From Billgrantia azerbaijanica (GTDB taxonomy: Bacteria; Pseudomonadota; Gammaproteobacteria; Pseudomonadales; Halomonadaceae), in the NCBI GenBank assembly GCA_004551485.1, contig SBLD01000002.1, positions 62,001 through 126,000 of the forward strand: a stretch of DNA of 64,000 nucleotides. The letters are read 5' to 3'. Below are positions 37,712 through 45,835 of the stretch, piece by piece (positions within the stretch are counted from its first letter, which is position 1; every line of letters starts with the position of its first letter). The translations under genes were made by a program, and so were the position numbers. The notes below the pieces were generated by a model. That model had not been told where the DNA came from and ran no database searches. It worked only from the letters and a program-made list of their open reading frames with translations.

Positions 37712-38074
37712 TTAGCTCGCATCCATTGCAACTGATTCTGTTCTGCAGTTGAGAGTAGTGGCGCGCTCCAGTGCTCCAACTTCGCCTTTGGCCTGGGCAA
37801 GTTCACCAGAAACATCGGCACCGAAGACCGAGCCCAGAGGGAGGAGGACGAGAAAGACTGAAGCTGCATCAGCTGTTGCCGCGTTGTTCTGCTTCCTCGT
37901 GAGTGCGTTGGTACGCTCCCGAGCAGCAGATAGCTCGGCGCGTGTTTCTTCACATGATAGTCCCGAATACTCCACGGCGGACACAGCCGCCGGAGCCACT
38001 GAGCTTGCACGGCTTGCACAGCCTGTCACAGTCAGTGACAAAAGAGCAATGAATAGTACCCTGCGAGTGTTCAT
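37712..38074 (-). CDS. Putative lipoprotein (element-borne)
   Basis: A 120-residue exported lipoprotein. The N-terminus MNTRRVLFIALLSLTVTGCASRASS has a hydrophobic core and lipobox LTVTGC, with Cys at residue 19. The mature part is short, with a helical stretch SCEETRAELSAARERTNALTRKQNNAATADAASVFLVLLPLGSVFGADVSGELAQAKGEVGALERATTLNC. A second hydrophobic stretch (about 72-85) may also touch membrane. AAGGGATC precedes the ATG. It is the only envelope gene on the element; such lipoproteins on mobile DNA sometimes act in exclusion or as host-fitness cargo, but no function is shown. Confidence 0.65.
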   Translation of the reverse strand: MNTRRVLFIALLSLTVTGCASRASSVAPAAVSAVEYSGLSCEETRAELSAARERTNALTRKQNNAATADAASVFLVLLPLGSVFGADVSGELAQAKGEVGALERATTLNCRTESVAMDAS

Positions 38075-38810
38075 GATTGATCCCTTGATATTCAGTGCTT
38101 TATAGCTAGGTTGGCCGACTCATAGACATGAGATAAGCCCCTGTATAGTACCATTGATTAGGTTAACTTAACAATAAGAGCTGGCGTTAGTCATGCTTCT
38201 GAGGATGGAACCTTAGTAGCATTAAAGCTTAAGAATGTGGTGGAGCGTTGCTAAGTAGTGGTTGTGTTATACATTAGTAAAAAAGGGGATTCTTTTGCGT
38301 CGCAATGAGCAGCGAGAATCATGCGCACAGGAAATGGTTGTGCCAGCGCAGCAGCATGGCCTTCTGAGGAACTCAGGCTGTTATTGACGGCTTGACAGGC
38401 AGAATGCTGGATGTCTCTGGCTTGGTCGTTGGTGTTGATCTGCATGGCCGTAGTAAAGCAACTCGACCGAGCTTTTACGGGCCGGAACTACGGCGACGCT
38501 CCGCCCGTCTTCTGGTCCCTCGCCTTGAACCATCCCATGCGTAGGAAAAAAGTCACCCCATCGCAGGGATGAGGGTTATAACTTTATGAAATGAAAAACC
38601 TTCTTACAATAGCAATTAGCTATGTCCATTGCTTTGCCCTCCTGCCTGGCTCAATGGCGCTCACTTCGTGCCCTTTTGAGTACACCTCAGAGAGCACGGC
38701 CTGAGAGTCTGTCTATCCGTATTCATATCCTGTGTTTGACAACCCTAACGATCACACCTATTGTGAGCACACTCAAGTGAACACATGGCGATCACCAGGG
38801 AGTGACAGGA
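38075..38810. other. 736-base gene-free region in the element
   Basis: A visibly AT-richer stretch between the lipoprotein and the serine recombinase. Short open frames here (for example 64 codons at 38251-38445, minus) have no family likeness or ribosome site. I see no tRNA, clear promoter or repeat array. Confidence 0.5.
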
Positions 38811-39434
38811 ATGACTTTCATCCGTGCTTACCTCCGCGCATCCACTGACGACCAGAACGCCAGCCGTGCCCGTGAGGCGCTGACCAACTTCACCAGCGAG
38901 AAGGGAGCCAGGGTTGCATCGTGGTACGTCGAGAACGCCAGCGGGACCAGAGCAGACAGGACGGAGCTGGCGCGACTGATCGACGACGCCCAGCCTGGCG
39001 ATGTGCTGCTGGTCGAGCAGGTGGACCGCCTGACTCGCCTGACGAAGTCCGACTGGGACAAGCTCAAGGGAGCCATTCAGAGCGCAGGGCTCCGTGTGGT
39101 GTCTCTCGATCTGCCCACCAGCCACACGGCACTGACAGTGAGCAGTGGCGATGACTTCACAGGGCGAATGCTGGACGCAGTGAACGCCATGCTGCTGGAC
39201 ATGCTCGCCGCTGTCGCTCGGAAGGACTACGAAGACAGGAGAAGGCGTCAGGCCGAGGGCATCGCCAAGGCCAAGGAACAGGGCCGCTACAAAGGCCGTC
39301 CGGTGGATGAGGAGAAGCATCGGCGAATCTTGGAGCTGAGGGAGCAGGGATTCAGCGTCCGCAAGACAGCGGACATCATCGGCTGCGGAGTCAGCACCGT
39401 TCAACGGGCCGAAAAGAGGGCATCCGCTGGTTAG
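38811..39434 (+). CDS. Serine recombinase (resolvase/invertase family)
   Basis: A 207-residue serine recombinase. The catalytic N-terminal domain has AYLRASTDDQNASRAREAL with the nucleophilic Ser at about residue 10, then ELARLIDDAQPGDVLLVEQVDRLTR with the conserved arginine, and a helix with VNAMLLDMLAAVARKDYEDRRRRQAEGIAKAKEQGRYKGRP. The C-terminal helix-turn-helix is ILELREQGFSVRKTADIIGCGVSTVQRAEK. It is the resolvase/Hin-like size (180-210), not the large serine integrase type. Start ATG 38811 follows AGGGAG eight bases away. It may resolve element dimers or flip a segment; no inverted or res-like sites flanking it are obvious. Confidence 0.88.
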   Translation: MTFIRAYLRASTDDQNASRAREALTNFTSEKGARVASWYVENASGTRADRTELARLIDDAQPGDVLLVEQVDRLTRLTKSDWDKLKGAIQSAGLRVVSLDLPTSHTALTVSSGDDFTGRMLDAVNAMLLDMLAAVARKDYEDRRRRQAEGIAKAKEQGRYKGRPVDEEKHRRILELREQGFSVRKTADIIGCGVSTVQRAEKRASAG

Positions 39435-39661
39435 ATCAGGGAGCGGACAGGAAGGAGAGTCGAGGGACACGACACATGGCGGGGCCTGTCGAGCCCCGTC
39501 TCTTTGCCTGTAATCGATCCGCTCGCTGAACTGTTCTTATCACTGAATTAATCCACCATATCAATGACTTGAAGATGATGCGTCGTTATCTGTAGAGTCC
39601 TCATCGTGCGGGGTGGGAAGCCCCCTCAGTCCATAGAATGACAGACTAGGAGACGCGCACC

Positions 39662-39844
39662 ATGTGGCTGAAGCTGGAACGCTGGGGGATCGACGTAGGG
39701 ATGGGTAACTGTGTCGTTAGGCTGGTTTCTGGTGATGTCTTCATCCGTATCCCGAAGCTCGGACAGATGGCCTGGAATCAGTTTGGCCTGGCAGTGGACC
39801 GTTGGGAGGATGCCAAGCATGATCCAGTGCTGAACGTTCCCTGA
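39662..39844 (+). CDS. Small hypothetical protein
   Basis: A 60-residue ORF (MWLKLERWGIDVGMGNCVVRLVSGDVFIRIPKLGQMAW...) preceded by AGGAGACGCG. It is compact and rich in Trp and hydrophobic residues, and could be one small beta domain. No family recognised. A nested hairpin follows it, suggesting a real transcription unit. Confidence 0.45.
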   Translation: MWLKLERWGIDVGMGNCVVRLVSGDVFIRIPKLGQMAWNQFGLAVDRWEDAKHDPVLNVP

Positions 39845-40158
39845 CACAGTAGCGAGAAGAGAGAAGAGCAACCAAGCCCAGCACTCCGACAGCCACTAGA
39901 TCAGACAGGTGAGTCGTTCTAGTCGAGTCGGGGGCTGGGCTTTCGTTCGCCTTCAAAGGTGGCAGTAGAGTCCACCGAGAGGCGGGGTACCGGGGACATC
40001 ACGCAGCCTTTCACACATCAATACCGGCTCAGATTTCTGCGGTGAAAAATCCGTAGGAGTCCCGTTCCTCTGGTGCTGTGACGCTCGCACGGAGTCAGAA
40101 ACTGATCCCTGCAATCCAGATAGATCACATACAGATTGAGTCCTTGAGTGTCTGCGCT
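39845..40158. other. Gene-free region with nested inverted repeat
   Basis: Contains the nested hairpin at 39874-39942; otherwise no convincing gene. A 69-codon minus-strand frame at 39953-40162 has no ribosome site. Confidence 0.5.
39874..39942. terminator. Nested inverted repeat, terminator or structured RNA
   Basis: Outer arms AAGCCCAGC (39874) and GCTGGGCTT (39934), extended by ACTCCGAC versus GTCGGGGG, and inner arms ACTAGA (39895) and TCTAGT (39918). It follows the 60-codon ORF; outer stem length suggests a terminator for both strands or a structured RNA. Confidence 0.5.
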
Positions 40159-40719
40159 TCACGCCACTGAGGCGCTGTTGCTATCATCAGGGAGCGAATC
40201 GTACTCCCTCACGGACTGGCCCTCAGAACCAGCAACTGCCAGAGTATCCGCCAGTTCATTCTCCGGGTTTCCGCTGTGGCCTCGTACCCAGTGGAAGCGG
40301 ACAGAATGAGCCCCCAGCAGACCGTCAAGCTTCTGCCATAGATCGGCATTCTTGACCGGCTTCTTGCTGGCCGTCTTCCATCCTTTGCGCTTCCAGCCGT
40401 TGAGCCACTCTGTGGCGCCTTTCATGACATATTCGCTATCCGTGGTCAGGTCCACAATGGAAGCTCTCCTGAGGGACGACAGGGCCTCAATCACGGCTGT
40501 CAGTTCGGCTCGATTGTTGGTCACCGGCTCACCCTGTAGCTTACCGGCGATCTTCAGGCGTTTTCCTGTCGATGGGCTCAGAAGGACAGCTCCCCAGCCG
40601 CCCTGAGGGTTGCTCTGTCCGTTGCTGCTACAGGCTCCATCCGTCCAGATACGGACAGCAGGGAGTCCATCTTGGTGGTTAGTCTGAGTGGTAGGGAGTG
40701 TGGGATATGGTGTAGGCAT
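40159..40719 (-). CDS. Ribonuclease HI
   Basis: A 186-residue type 1 RNase H. The four acidic residues are seen in [11 protein letters not shown] (Asp, about 27), [13 protein letters not shown] (Glu), [23 protein letters not shown] (Asp) and [18 protein letters not shown] (His and Asp). It degrades RNA in RNA-DNA hybrids. Bacterial chromosomal rnhA is about 155 residues; this one has an extra N-terminal 20 residues. The ATG follows GAGGAC. On an integrative element it may serve element replication or prevent R-loops; this is inference. Confidence 0.92.
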   Translation of the reverse strand: MPTPYPTLPTTQTNHQDGLPAVRIWTDGACSSNGQSNPQGGWGAVLLSPSTGKRLKIAGKLQGEPVTNNRAELTAVIEALSSLRRASIVDLTTDSEYVMKGATEWLNGWKRKGWKTASKKPVKNADLWQKLDGLLGAHSVRFHWVRGHSGNPENELADTLAVAGSEGQSVREYDSLPDDSNSASVA

Positions 40720-41098
40720 GATGTTTCGTCCTCATTGTCGGAGACAGTCGGTTCCCCTCAGACGGACGGACCAGCAGACGGACGATACCGCCAGTCTGAC
40801 CGACTGTCTTCGAGAATGTGCTGGTTGATTCAGTTCTGTTGGTTGGCCCAGGGGATGAGCCATGCTTTCAAAGGGAGTTGCTGGCAGGGATCATGAATCC
40901 TCGGTAGCCTATGCCATGGCATACCCTGATTGTGCCAAGAACAGCACCAAGGGAAGGCACACCTGACCGTCTTCTTCAGGTGCTCCATCAGTAGTTCAGC
41001 AAGTACGATCCTGAAGGCTATCGGTCGGATGGACTTCCCGCTCCCTCAGTAGGTTGGGTGTCATCCATGATGGCCGTGCCCACCTGATCCAAGGTTCA
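40720..41098. other. Gene-free region with palindrome and direct repeats
   Basis: AGACAGTCGG (40743) and CCGACTGTCT (40799) are 10-base inverted arms about 45 bases apart, enclosing a direct repeat CAGACGGACG (near 40769 and 40785). It lies just upstream of the RNase HI start and downstream of the ParB-like gene, so it may be an operator or a binding site for an element protein. Confidence 0.45.
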
Positions 41099-41959
41099 CT
41101 AGAAGTCGTCCCCTGCCGGGTCTTCTGCTCGGTGGAGTAGGTCTCCAAGTTCCTCGGCCAGCTTCTCGGAGTACAACTCGATAGCCCGAGCGGCAATGTC
41201 AGGCTGAGTCGCCAACTTGCTACCGAAGGTCTTCGCTATCCTGCGGCTCCAGTCTCGTGCCAATCCCTCTTGCCATGCGTCGTCATGGTTCTGGGTCTCT
41301 TTTCCGTACATCTGCGCCTCCTTCCATGTCATCCCGAGGGCAGCCGAGAGACCGTCCTCCGTCTCCTCGTCATGGATCTTCTTCAGCTGGGATCTCATGC
41401 GGGCGACGGTGCGAGAGCCGATCTTGCATGTTCCGGCAACCGTTGCCTTGGACATCTCTGGATATAGGATGGTGAGTTTCCATGCCCGATTGAGTTTGTC
41501 ATCCTTGGACATGGGTAGCTGGTCCTTCGCATTCAATCGAGTCGATTCAAACAGAGCATCCTGGAGCGTTCCCCTCAGGACCGACACAGGGACTTGCCAC
41601 TGGCTCGATAATGACCCGTCCTGCTGATACTGCTTGAATCCCTTCTCTTTGGTTCGCTTGTAAGCCAGCACCCGATGGTGGCCGTCTAAGACGATCCAGT
41701 GCCTCCCTGACCACCAGATGCGAATAGGGTCTAGTCGATTGTTTGGCTCCGCTTTGATGGCATCAGACAGGGTTCGGATGTGGTCTTCAGATTTGGCAAC
41801 ATCGTCGAACTCCCTTGGCTGGAAGACCGAATGTCGCATCCTGATAGCATCAAGGGTAAGCTCTTTAGGATCTTCTTCAGGTGCAGGTGTGCCACTCGCT
41901 AGCTCTGCTTGGACATGCTGTAGCCCATCCTCGAATGAGAATGTTTCGTTATAAGACAT
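41099..41959 (-). CDS. ParB/sulfiredoxin-fold DNA-binding protein
   Basis: A 286-residue protein. Residues about 30-120 form a ParB N-terminal-like domain: DAIRMRHSVFQPREFDDVAKSEDHIRTLSDAI, then DPIRIWWSGRHWIVLDGHHRVLAYKRTKEKGF, the DGHHR replacing the box II GERR of true ParB. A helix-turn-helix follows (SKATVAGTCKIGSRTVARMRSQLKK, about 165-190), then a helical C-terminus. The layout suits a partition or transcription regulator. GAGGAGGCACAAGC precedes the ATG. It is 68 bases from the KilA-N gene on the same strand; no ParA is present, so plain partition is unlikely. Confidence 0.8.
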   Translation of the reverse strand: MSYNETFSFEDGLQHVQAELASGTPAPEEDPKELTLDAIRMRHSVFQPREFDDVAKSEDHIRTLSDAIKAEPNNRLDPIRIWWSGRHWIVLDGHHRVLAYKRTKEKGFKQYQQDGSLSSQWQVPVSVLRGTLQDALFESTRLNAKDQLPMSKDDKLNRAWKLTILYPEMSKATVAGTCKIGSRTVARMRSQLKKIHDEETEDGLSAALGMTWKEAQMYGKETQNHDDAWQEGLARDWSRRIAKTFGSKLATQPDIAARAIELYSEKLAEELGDLLHRAEDPAGDDF

Positions 41960-42027
41960 GCTTGTGCCTCCTCAGTACTCGTTCACTGTAGAGAGAGCGG
42001 GCTCTCCCTGAGGTGAGGGGGAAGGTG

Positions 42028-42669
42028 TTAGGGAGCGACTCCCCCTGAGGTGGGCTCTATTCGATTTGCGCTTGTGCGCCATCCTGAGGGGTTTGGCGAA
42101 GGAGGCGGTAGGATGGGTCTAGTGAATGGCGGGACGCCCTCAGAGACCTGCACAGGTGGATCTGTGATGCTTGCTCCCTTTGAGCTTGGCTGGCGCCCTC
42201 CGTCCCTGAGCTGGCCGACCACCTTCTGGTAGGTGCCGACTCGTTCCTGGGCCTGGTCACGCTCGGCCTTCAGCTTCTTGGCCTGACCGAGTAGCTTCTC
42301 CATGTAGTCGAGCGGGTTGTCGAGGAAGTCGTCGGCGGCATGGTCAGCCACGGCCACTCCCTCCGTCTGGAGCTGGTCGTATGCACGGATGACCTTGAGG
42401 TGGAAAGCTGGGCTGATCCACATGGCGTATGCGTAGACCAGCTCCTTGACGACGAAGGTGCCGCCGTAGCGTCCACGGTGAGTGGAAATAGGACACACCT
42501 GTCCCTTTTCCAGCTCGGCGGTCAGGTCTTTAGCCTGATCCAGCCGCAGGTACTTGATGGGCTTATGCTTCTCGGCACCACCGGCTGCCTTGTGGAGGTC
42601 GTTGAGGCTATACCGTCCTTCGCTGTCCTGGCGAACGGCGATGTCGGCGACGGTCAGTTGGTTGCTCAT
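42028..42669 (-). CDS. KilA-N domain protein
   Basis: A 213-residue protein. The KilA-N DNA-binding domain occupies about 5-105: LTVADIAVRQDSEGRYSLNDLHKAAGGAEKHKPIKYLRLDQAKDL, then GRYGGTFVVKELVYAYAMWISPAFHLKVIRAYDQL. The C-terminal part is charged helix with a Pro-rich tail (VPPFTRPILPPPSPNPSGWR). Phage and satellite genomes use KilA-N proteins as antirepressors or host-control regulators. The ATG at 42669 follows GAGGTTTC; a longer reading from 42759 gives a non-family extension. It lies between the ParB-like gene and the integrase. Confidence 0.86.
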   Translation of the reverse strand: MSNQLTVADIAVRQDSEGRYSLNDLHKAAGGAEKHKPIKYLRLDQAKDLTAELEKGQVCPISTHRGRYGGTFVVKELVYAYAMWISPAFHLKVIRAYDQLQTEGVAVADHAADDFLDNPLDYMEKLLGQAKKLKAERDQAQERVGTYQKVVGQLRDGGRQPSSKGASITDPPVQVSEGVPPFTRPILPPPSPNPSGWRTSANRIEPTSGGVAP

Positions 42670-42807
42670 GTCGAAACCTCGGCGCTCCCCATCGGGGATG
42701 TCCTTGGTCATGGCGTCACCGGAGTTCGGAGAACGAGGATTCCTGACAGGCCACGGCAATTCCCAGAAGTGATCCAGCCGTTTACCAAACTGCTCGGCTT
42801 CGGAGCC

Positions 42808-44133
42808 TCAATGCAATGCCTCCAGCCGGATCGTCTCCACCGCATCAAGGCGGGTCTTGAAGGTCGGCCCCCTGTTGTACACCTTGTTCGCTGTAGTCAG
42901 CCCACGTTCATGGCCTGTCACCCAGACGATCACCTCTTCTCGCTGACCAGCGTCCCCCATGATGGTGATGGCTGTGGTCCTGAAGGAGTGAAAGCCCAGC
43001 TTTCGGTCGCCCCTGACGATGGTCTTTGCCATCAACCGGCTGAACCACTGTGAGAACTTCGGGCTCTTCTTGCCGTCGCTGCGTTTGGTTGCCTCAGCCT
43101 CCATGAACAGATACTCCCTCCCGGAAGCCTTGCCGTCCCTGAGCTGGTCGAGCACGGGAGCCTTGATCTCCGGATGCAATGGGACTTCCCTGGTGGCGTT
43201 GCTGTTCTTCCCCTCACGGATTGCCAAGCACCAGATGCCTTGACGCTGGATGATGTCTGTCACCTTCAGAGAACAGAGTTCATCGATGCGGGCTCCCGTG
43301 TAGAAGCCTAAGCGGGGCAGCAGTCGGTAGATGCCTTGGCTCTCCTCGGTAGCTGCGAAGATTGCCTCCACGTCAGCCCGTGTGAACTGGTCGTAACTCT
43401 GCACGGTCTCCTTGGGCTTGAGGTGGTGGCCCTTGAACGGGTTCTTTGACGTCAGCTCCTCTTCCATCGAGTATTCGGCGTGATGCCAGAGAGCTGACAG
43501 GCCAGACAGGTAGTTGGCGACGGTCTGGCGGGTCTTGCCGTGTCCAAGCTGAGCGGTGATGAAGTCCTTCACCATGGTCCGGCTGATGGACCCTATCGCT
43601 ATGTCCTCCTCCCCCAGGTGATCGAGGAGAAGGCTCGCAGCTAGTGTGTTCTTGGAGACAGTGGAGGGCTTCCGCTCGACCACCGGTGACTCTGTCCAGT
43701 CCTCCAGAGCGCCCCTCAGGCTCAGCCGGTAGCGGTCCGGTATATTCCCCTCGTGGACGCTCCGGAAGGCGTCCTGCTCGATCTTCGGCAGCTTCTCAGG
43801 GTCCATGACGTCGGACAGCCCCACGGGATCACGTGGATCGGTGCTGACAAGCGAGGTCGCAGTTTCTCTGAGGTAGTGCCGTGCATCGAGGAACATGCGT
43901 CGTTGCTGGCGCTGGCTGGCTTCGCCCTTGAGCTGGTCTTCAAGATCGTTTAGATCGGCCAGCACTCGGTCCCGTATCCGACAGGCTTCGTCGAGGTCGC
44001 CCGTCCGGGTGCTCTGCTGGAGGATCTTCTTGCCCAGGTGCTTGGCGAGGGTCGGCGATAGGCGCTTCTGGATGAACCAGACGTTGCCACGTTGGCGAAG
44101 GCTGCGGGTGTCGGCGGGCTTGCCTCTGGCCAT
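42808..44133 (-). CDS. Tyrosine integrase
   Basis: A 441-residue phage-type tyrosine recombinase. The N-terminal part (about 1-160) is DUF6538-like (LRQRGNVWFIQKRLSPTLAKHLGKKILQQSTRT); a SAM-like core-binding domain (about 150-240) precedes the catalytic domain. The catalytic residues are in GFYTGARIDELCSLKVTD (Arg), LGFHSFRTTAITIM (His-x-x-Arg), WVTGHERGLTT (His) and VYNRGPTF (nucleophile Tyr, about 425). The TGARIDEL box is unusually clear. It starts 169 bases from the tRNA-embedded right att core and is transcribed away from it, typical of tRNA-site integrases. Confidence 0.94.
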   Translation of the reverse strand: MARGKPADTRSLRQRGNVWFIQKRLSPTLAKHLGKKILQQSTRTGDLDEACRIRDRVLADLNDLEDQLKGEASQRQQRRMFLDARHYLRETATSLVSTDPRDPVGLSDVMDPEKLPKIEQDAFRSVHEGNIPDRYRLSLRGALEDWTESPVVERKPSTVSKNTLAASLLLDHLGEEDIAIGSISRTMVKDFITAQLGHGKTRQTVANYLSGLSALWHHAEYSMEEELTSKNPFKGHHLKPKETVQSYDQFTRADVEAIFAATEESQGIYRLLPRLGFYTGARIDELCSLKVTDIIQRQGIWCLAIREGKNSNATREVPLHPEIKAPVLDQLRDGKASGREYLFMEAEATKRSDGKKSPKFSQWFSRLMAKTIVRGDRKLGFHSFRTTAITIMGDAGQREEVIVWVTGHERGLTTANKVYNRGPTFKTRLDAVETIRLEALH

Positions 44134-44227
44134 GTGTCCCCCTGTCGGTCAGGTGACATGAGGTTTGTCCTCATCGAGCAATCGGGCCGAGGGTAACACC
44201 GGAATGGGTGCCAGGTGTAGCCACTTC

Positions 44228-44245
44228 TGTAGCCATTCCTGTAGC
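44228..44245 (+). promoter_or_regulatory. Integrase arm-type site, right end
   Basis: TGTAGCCATTCCTGTAGC differs by one base from the left-end copy at 37539. A shorter GTGTAGCCAC copy lies at 44214. Between the integrase gene and the att core. Confidence 0.5.
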
Positions 44246-44300
44246 ACCTAACCCCATGAAAGGTGGGATAAATCTTCGGAATCAAGGGGTTGGAGGGAAG

Positions 44301-44322
44301 ATGGAGCGGGTGAAGGGAATCG
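44301..44322. repeat. Right attachment core of integrative element
   Basis: 22 bases identical to 37448-37469; includes the 3' CCA and T-arm of tRNA-Gly on the minus strand. Confidence 0.88.
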
Positions 44323-44375
44323 AACCCTCGTCTTAAGCTTGGGAAGCTTCTGCTCTACCATTGAGCTACACCCGC
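44302..44375 (-). tRNA. tRNA-Gly(CCC)
   Basis: On the minus strand the sequence runs GCGGGTGTAGCTCAATGGTA, D-stem GCTC/GAGC, anticodon loop TTCCCAA (anticodon CCC) on the AAGC/GCTT stem, T-arm GAGGGTTCGATTCCCTT, acceptor CACCCGC then TCCA. It resembles E. coli tRNA-Gly(CCC), though the outermost anticodon pair is mismatched (G27-A43). Encoded CCA is present. The T-arm and acceptor are shared with the integrative element's core, and the tRNA remains intact. Confidence 0.93.
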
Positions 44376-44662
44376 GAGGCGCAGGAGATGATATAGGAGG
44401 CCTCGCCGCGCTGGCAAGTGTCGGGGTTGAGACAAAATTTCTGTCGGTCTGCGAACTTTTTGGCTACAGGTTGTCATAGAGGGTACAGACAGCAGCGCGA
44501 TGGCAGTCGCTAACACTGTTGTTCTGGCTCGCAGTTTCGATCTTGCCGCCCATGCTTGCATGTGGCGGCTTCTTTTTGTGCGCATTCCGGGCGTGGGCTG
44601 TGTGCGGCAGACGGGAGCGGACAAGACAGCGCCCGGCGGTGGCCGGGCGCGGAGGGGGTGAC
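44376..44662. other. 287-base gap between tRNA-Gly and CBS gene
   Basis: Holds a GC-rich hairpin (GCGCCCGGC/GCCGGGCGC, 44629-44650) that could end the CBS gene on the minus strand. No gene seen. Confidence 0.55.
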
Positions 44663-45070
44663 TCAGGAGTGGCGCATGCGCAACAGGGCGCTGAGCACGT
44701 CGCGCCGCGTGACGATGCCGACCAGGCGGCCCTGCTCGGTGACAGGGTAGACCTTGGGCTTGGTGCCGAGCATCTCCTGGGCGAGGTCGGTGATGCTCTT
44801 GGAGGGCGTGACCGAGAGCACTTCGTGGCGCATCAGTTCCTCGACGAGCGGCGGCTCGTCGTTGAGGTAGGCGCTCTCCAGCACCTTGCCGAGCACGTCC
44901 TGCTCGGAGATGAAGCCGATCAGGTGATCGTGGCTGTCGACGACCGGAACCCCGGGTAGGCGGTGCAGGGCCAGCCCCTTGGCCAGGGTGGTGACCGACG
45001 TATTGCCGGTGACCCGATAGCAGTCGCGGGACATGATGTCACGCACGGTGGTGGGGGCCTTGTTGGGCAT
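44663..45070 (-). CDS. CBS-domain protein
   Basis: A 135-residue protein with two tandem CBS domains: TVRDIMSRDCYRVTGNTSVTTLAKGLALHRLPGVPVVDSHDHLIGFISEQDVLG (about 8-62) and ELMRHEVLSVTPSKSITDLAQEMLGTKPKVYPVTEQGRLVGIVTRRDVL (about 78-127). Such pairs bind adenosine nucleotides and sense energy or ionic state. AAGGAGATCC precedes the ATG. Stand-alone CBS proteins have varied partners, and no partner is visible here. Confidence 0.88.
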   Translation of the reverse strand: MPNKAPTTVRDIMSRDCYRVTGNTSVTTLAKGLALHRLPGVPVVDSHDHLIGFISEQDVLGKVLESAYLNDEPPLVEELMRHEVLSVTPSKSITDLAQEMLGTKPKVYPVTEQGRLVGIVTRRDVLSALLRMRHS

Positions 45071-45264
45071 GACGGATCTCCTTGTCCGGTGGCTCTGGGC
45101 ATGTCACATTTTCAGCATAGCCGAGTGGCCCGGCTCGCTGGGGCCGGACACCAACCCGGTTGCCAACGCTGTTTCCCCTTGGCGGGGAACCCGTACCTTC
45201 CCCGTGACTCTCAACTGCGAAGTCCTTGCTTGGGAAGCCGCTGAACCGGCCCGAGGAGGTGTCG

Positions 45265-45762
45265 ATGGACGCCCGGGAGTACATGGCCAAGAAGGGCATC
45301 GCCCAGGAGCGCGACGAAGAGCGCCCCAACACCCTGGAGGAGAAGGCCTGGGCCCGTGCCCGTGAGGCCGGCGAGCATCGCCCGCGCGCCGGTACGCCCT
45401 TCGACTGGGAGGACTGGGAGCGCTATCACGACGCGCTCGCCGAGGGTGCCGAGGGCATCGAACAGAAGATCGACCACGAGGCGCACCGGCACGGCCTGCA
45501 GCACGACGAGGTGCCGGGTCGCGGCGACGCCGACGCCGTGCAGCACTATACGCCGCCGGCTGCTGCGTCATCGCCCGCCCCCGCGGTGCCGGACGCGCCC
45601 GCACCGCGTGCCGCCCTGCTGGCCCTGGCGGTGCTCCTGCCGCCGTTGGCCGTGGGCCTGGCAGGGTCAGGGCGCCGGCGCCTGGGAGTGAACCTGCTGC
45701 TCACCCTGCTGGGCTGGGTACCGGGTGCCGTGCACGCCTGGCGACTGGTGAGGCGGGCCTGA
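45265..45762 (+). CDS. Membrane protein with C-terminal Pmp3/YqaE domain
   Basis: A 165-residue protein. A long soluble, acidic N-terminal part (about 1-105, with DERPNTLEEKAWARAREAGEHRPRAGTPFDWEDWERYHDALAEGAEGIEQ and a Pro/Ala-rich linker) is joined to a short C-terminal pair of membrane segments ALLALAVLLPPLAVGLAGSGRRRLGVNLLLTLLGWVPGAVHAWRLV that matches the YqaE/Pmp3 proteolipid family. That family is usually about 52-60 residues and affects membrane potential and salt tolerance. GAGGAGGTGTCG precedes the ATG. The extension is unusual. Confidence 0.72.
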   Translation: MDAREYMAKKGIAQERDEERPNTLEEKAWARAREAGEHRPRAGTPFDWEDWERYHDALAEGAEGIEQKIDHEAHRHGLQHDEVPGRGDADAVQHYTPPAAASSPAPAVPDAPAPRAALLALAVLLPPLAVGLAGSGRRRLGVNLLLTLLGWVPGAVHAWRLVRRA

Positions 45763-45835
45763 CGGCCGGCCGCCTTGAAAGCGCCTGTGACGCAGGGGTA
45801 TCCTTCGTCAACTCTGCATCCACCGAGGGTTGACC

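Larger units (their letters stand above)
37448..44322. mobile_element. 6.9-kb integrative element in tRNA-Gly(CCC)
   Basis: The element is bounded by the 22-base direct repeat that includes the tRNA-Gly 3' end. A tyrosine integrase gene lies at the tRNA end, reading inward. Shared integrase-arm-like motifs occur near both ends. Its genes are a lipoprotein (37712), serine recombinase (38811), a small ORF (39662), RNase HI (40159), ParB-like protein (41099), KilA-N protein (42028) and integrase (42808). GC looks lower than the flanks. There are no recognisable replication, capsid or conjugation genes, so it is either a small satellite-like element or a decayed island. Confidence 0.85.

Noticed and set aside
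38251-38445. 64-codon minus-strand frame in the integrative element
   Set aside because: No ribosome site, no family likeness, and low-complexity ending.
39953-40162. 69-codon minus-strand frame beside the RNase HI gene
   Set aside because: No ribosome site and no recognisable domain.
40672-40896. 74-codon plus-strand frame across the RNase HI start
   Set aside because: Overlaps RNase HI antisense; no start signal.
37448-44322. Complete prophage
   Set aside because: No capsid, portal, terminase, lysis or tail genes; best described as a small integrative element.
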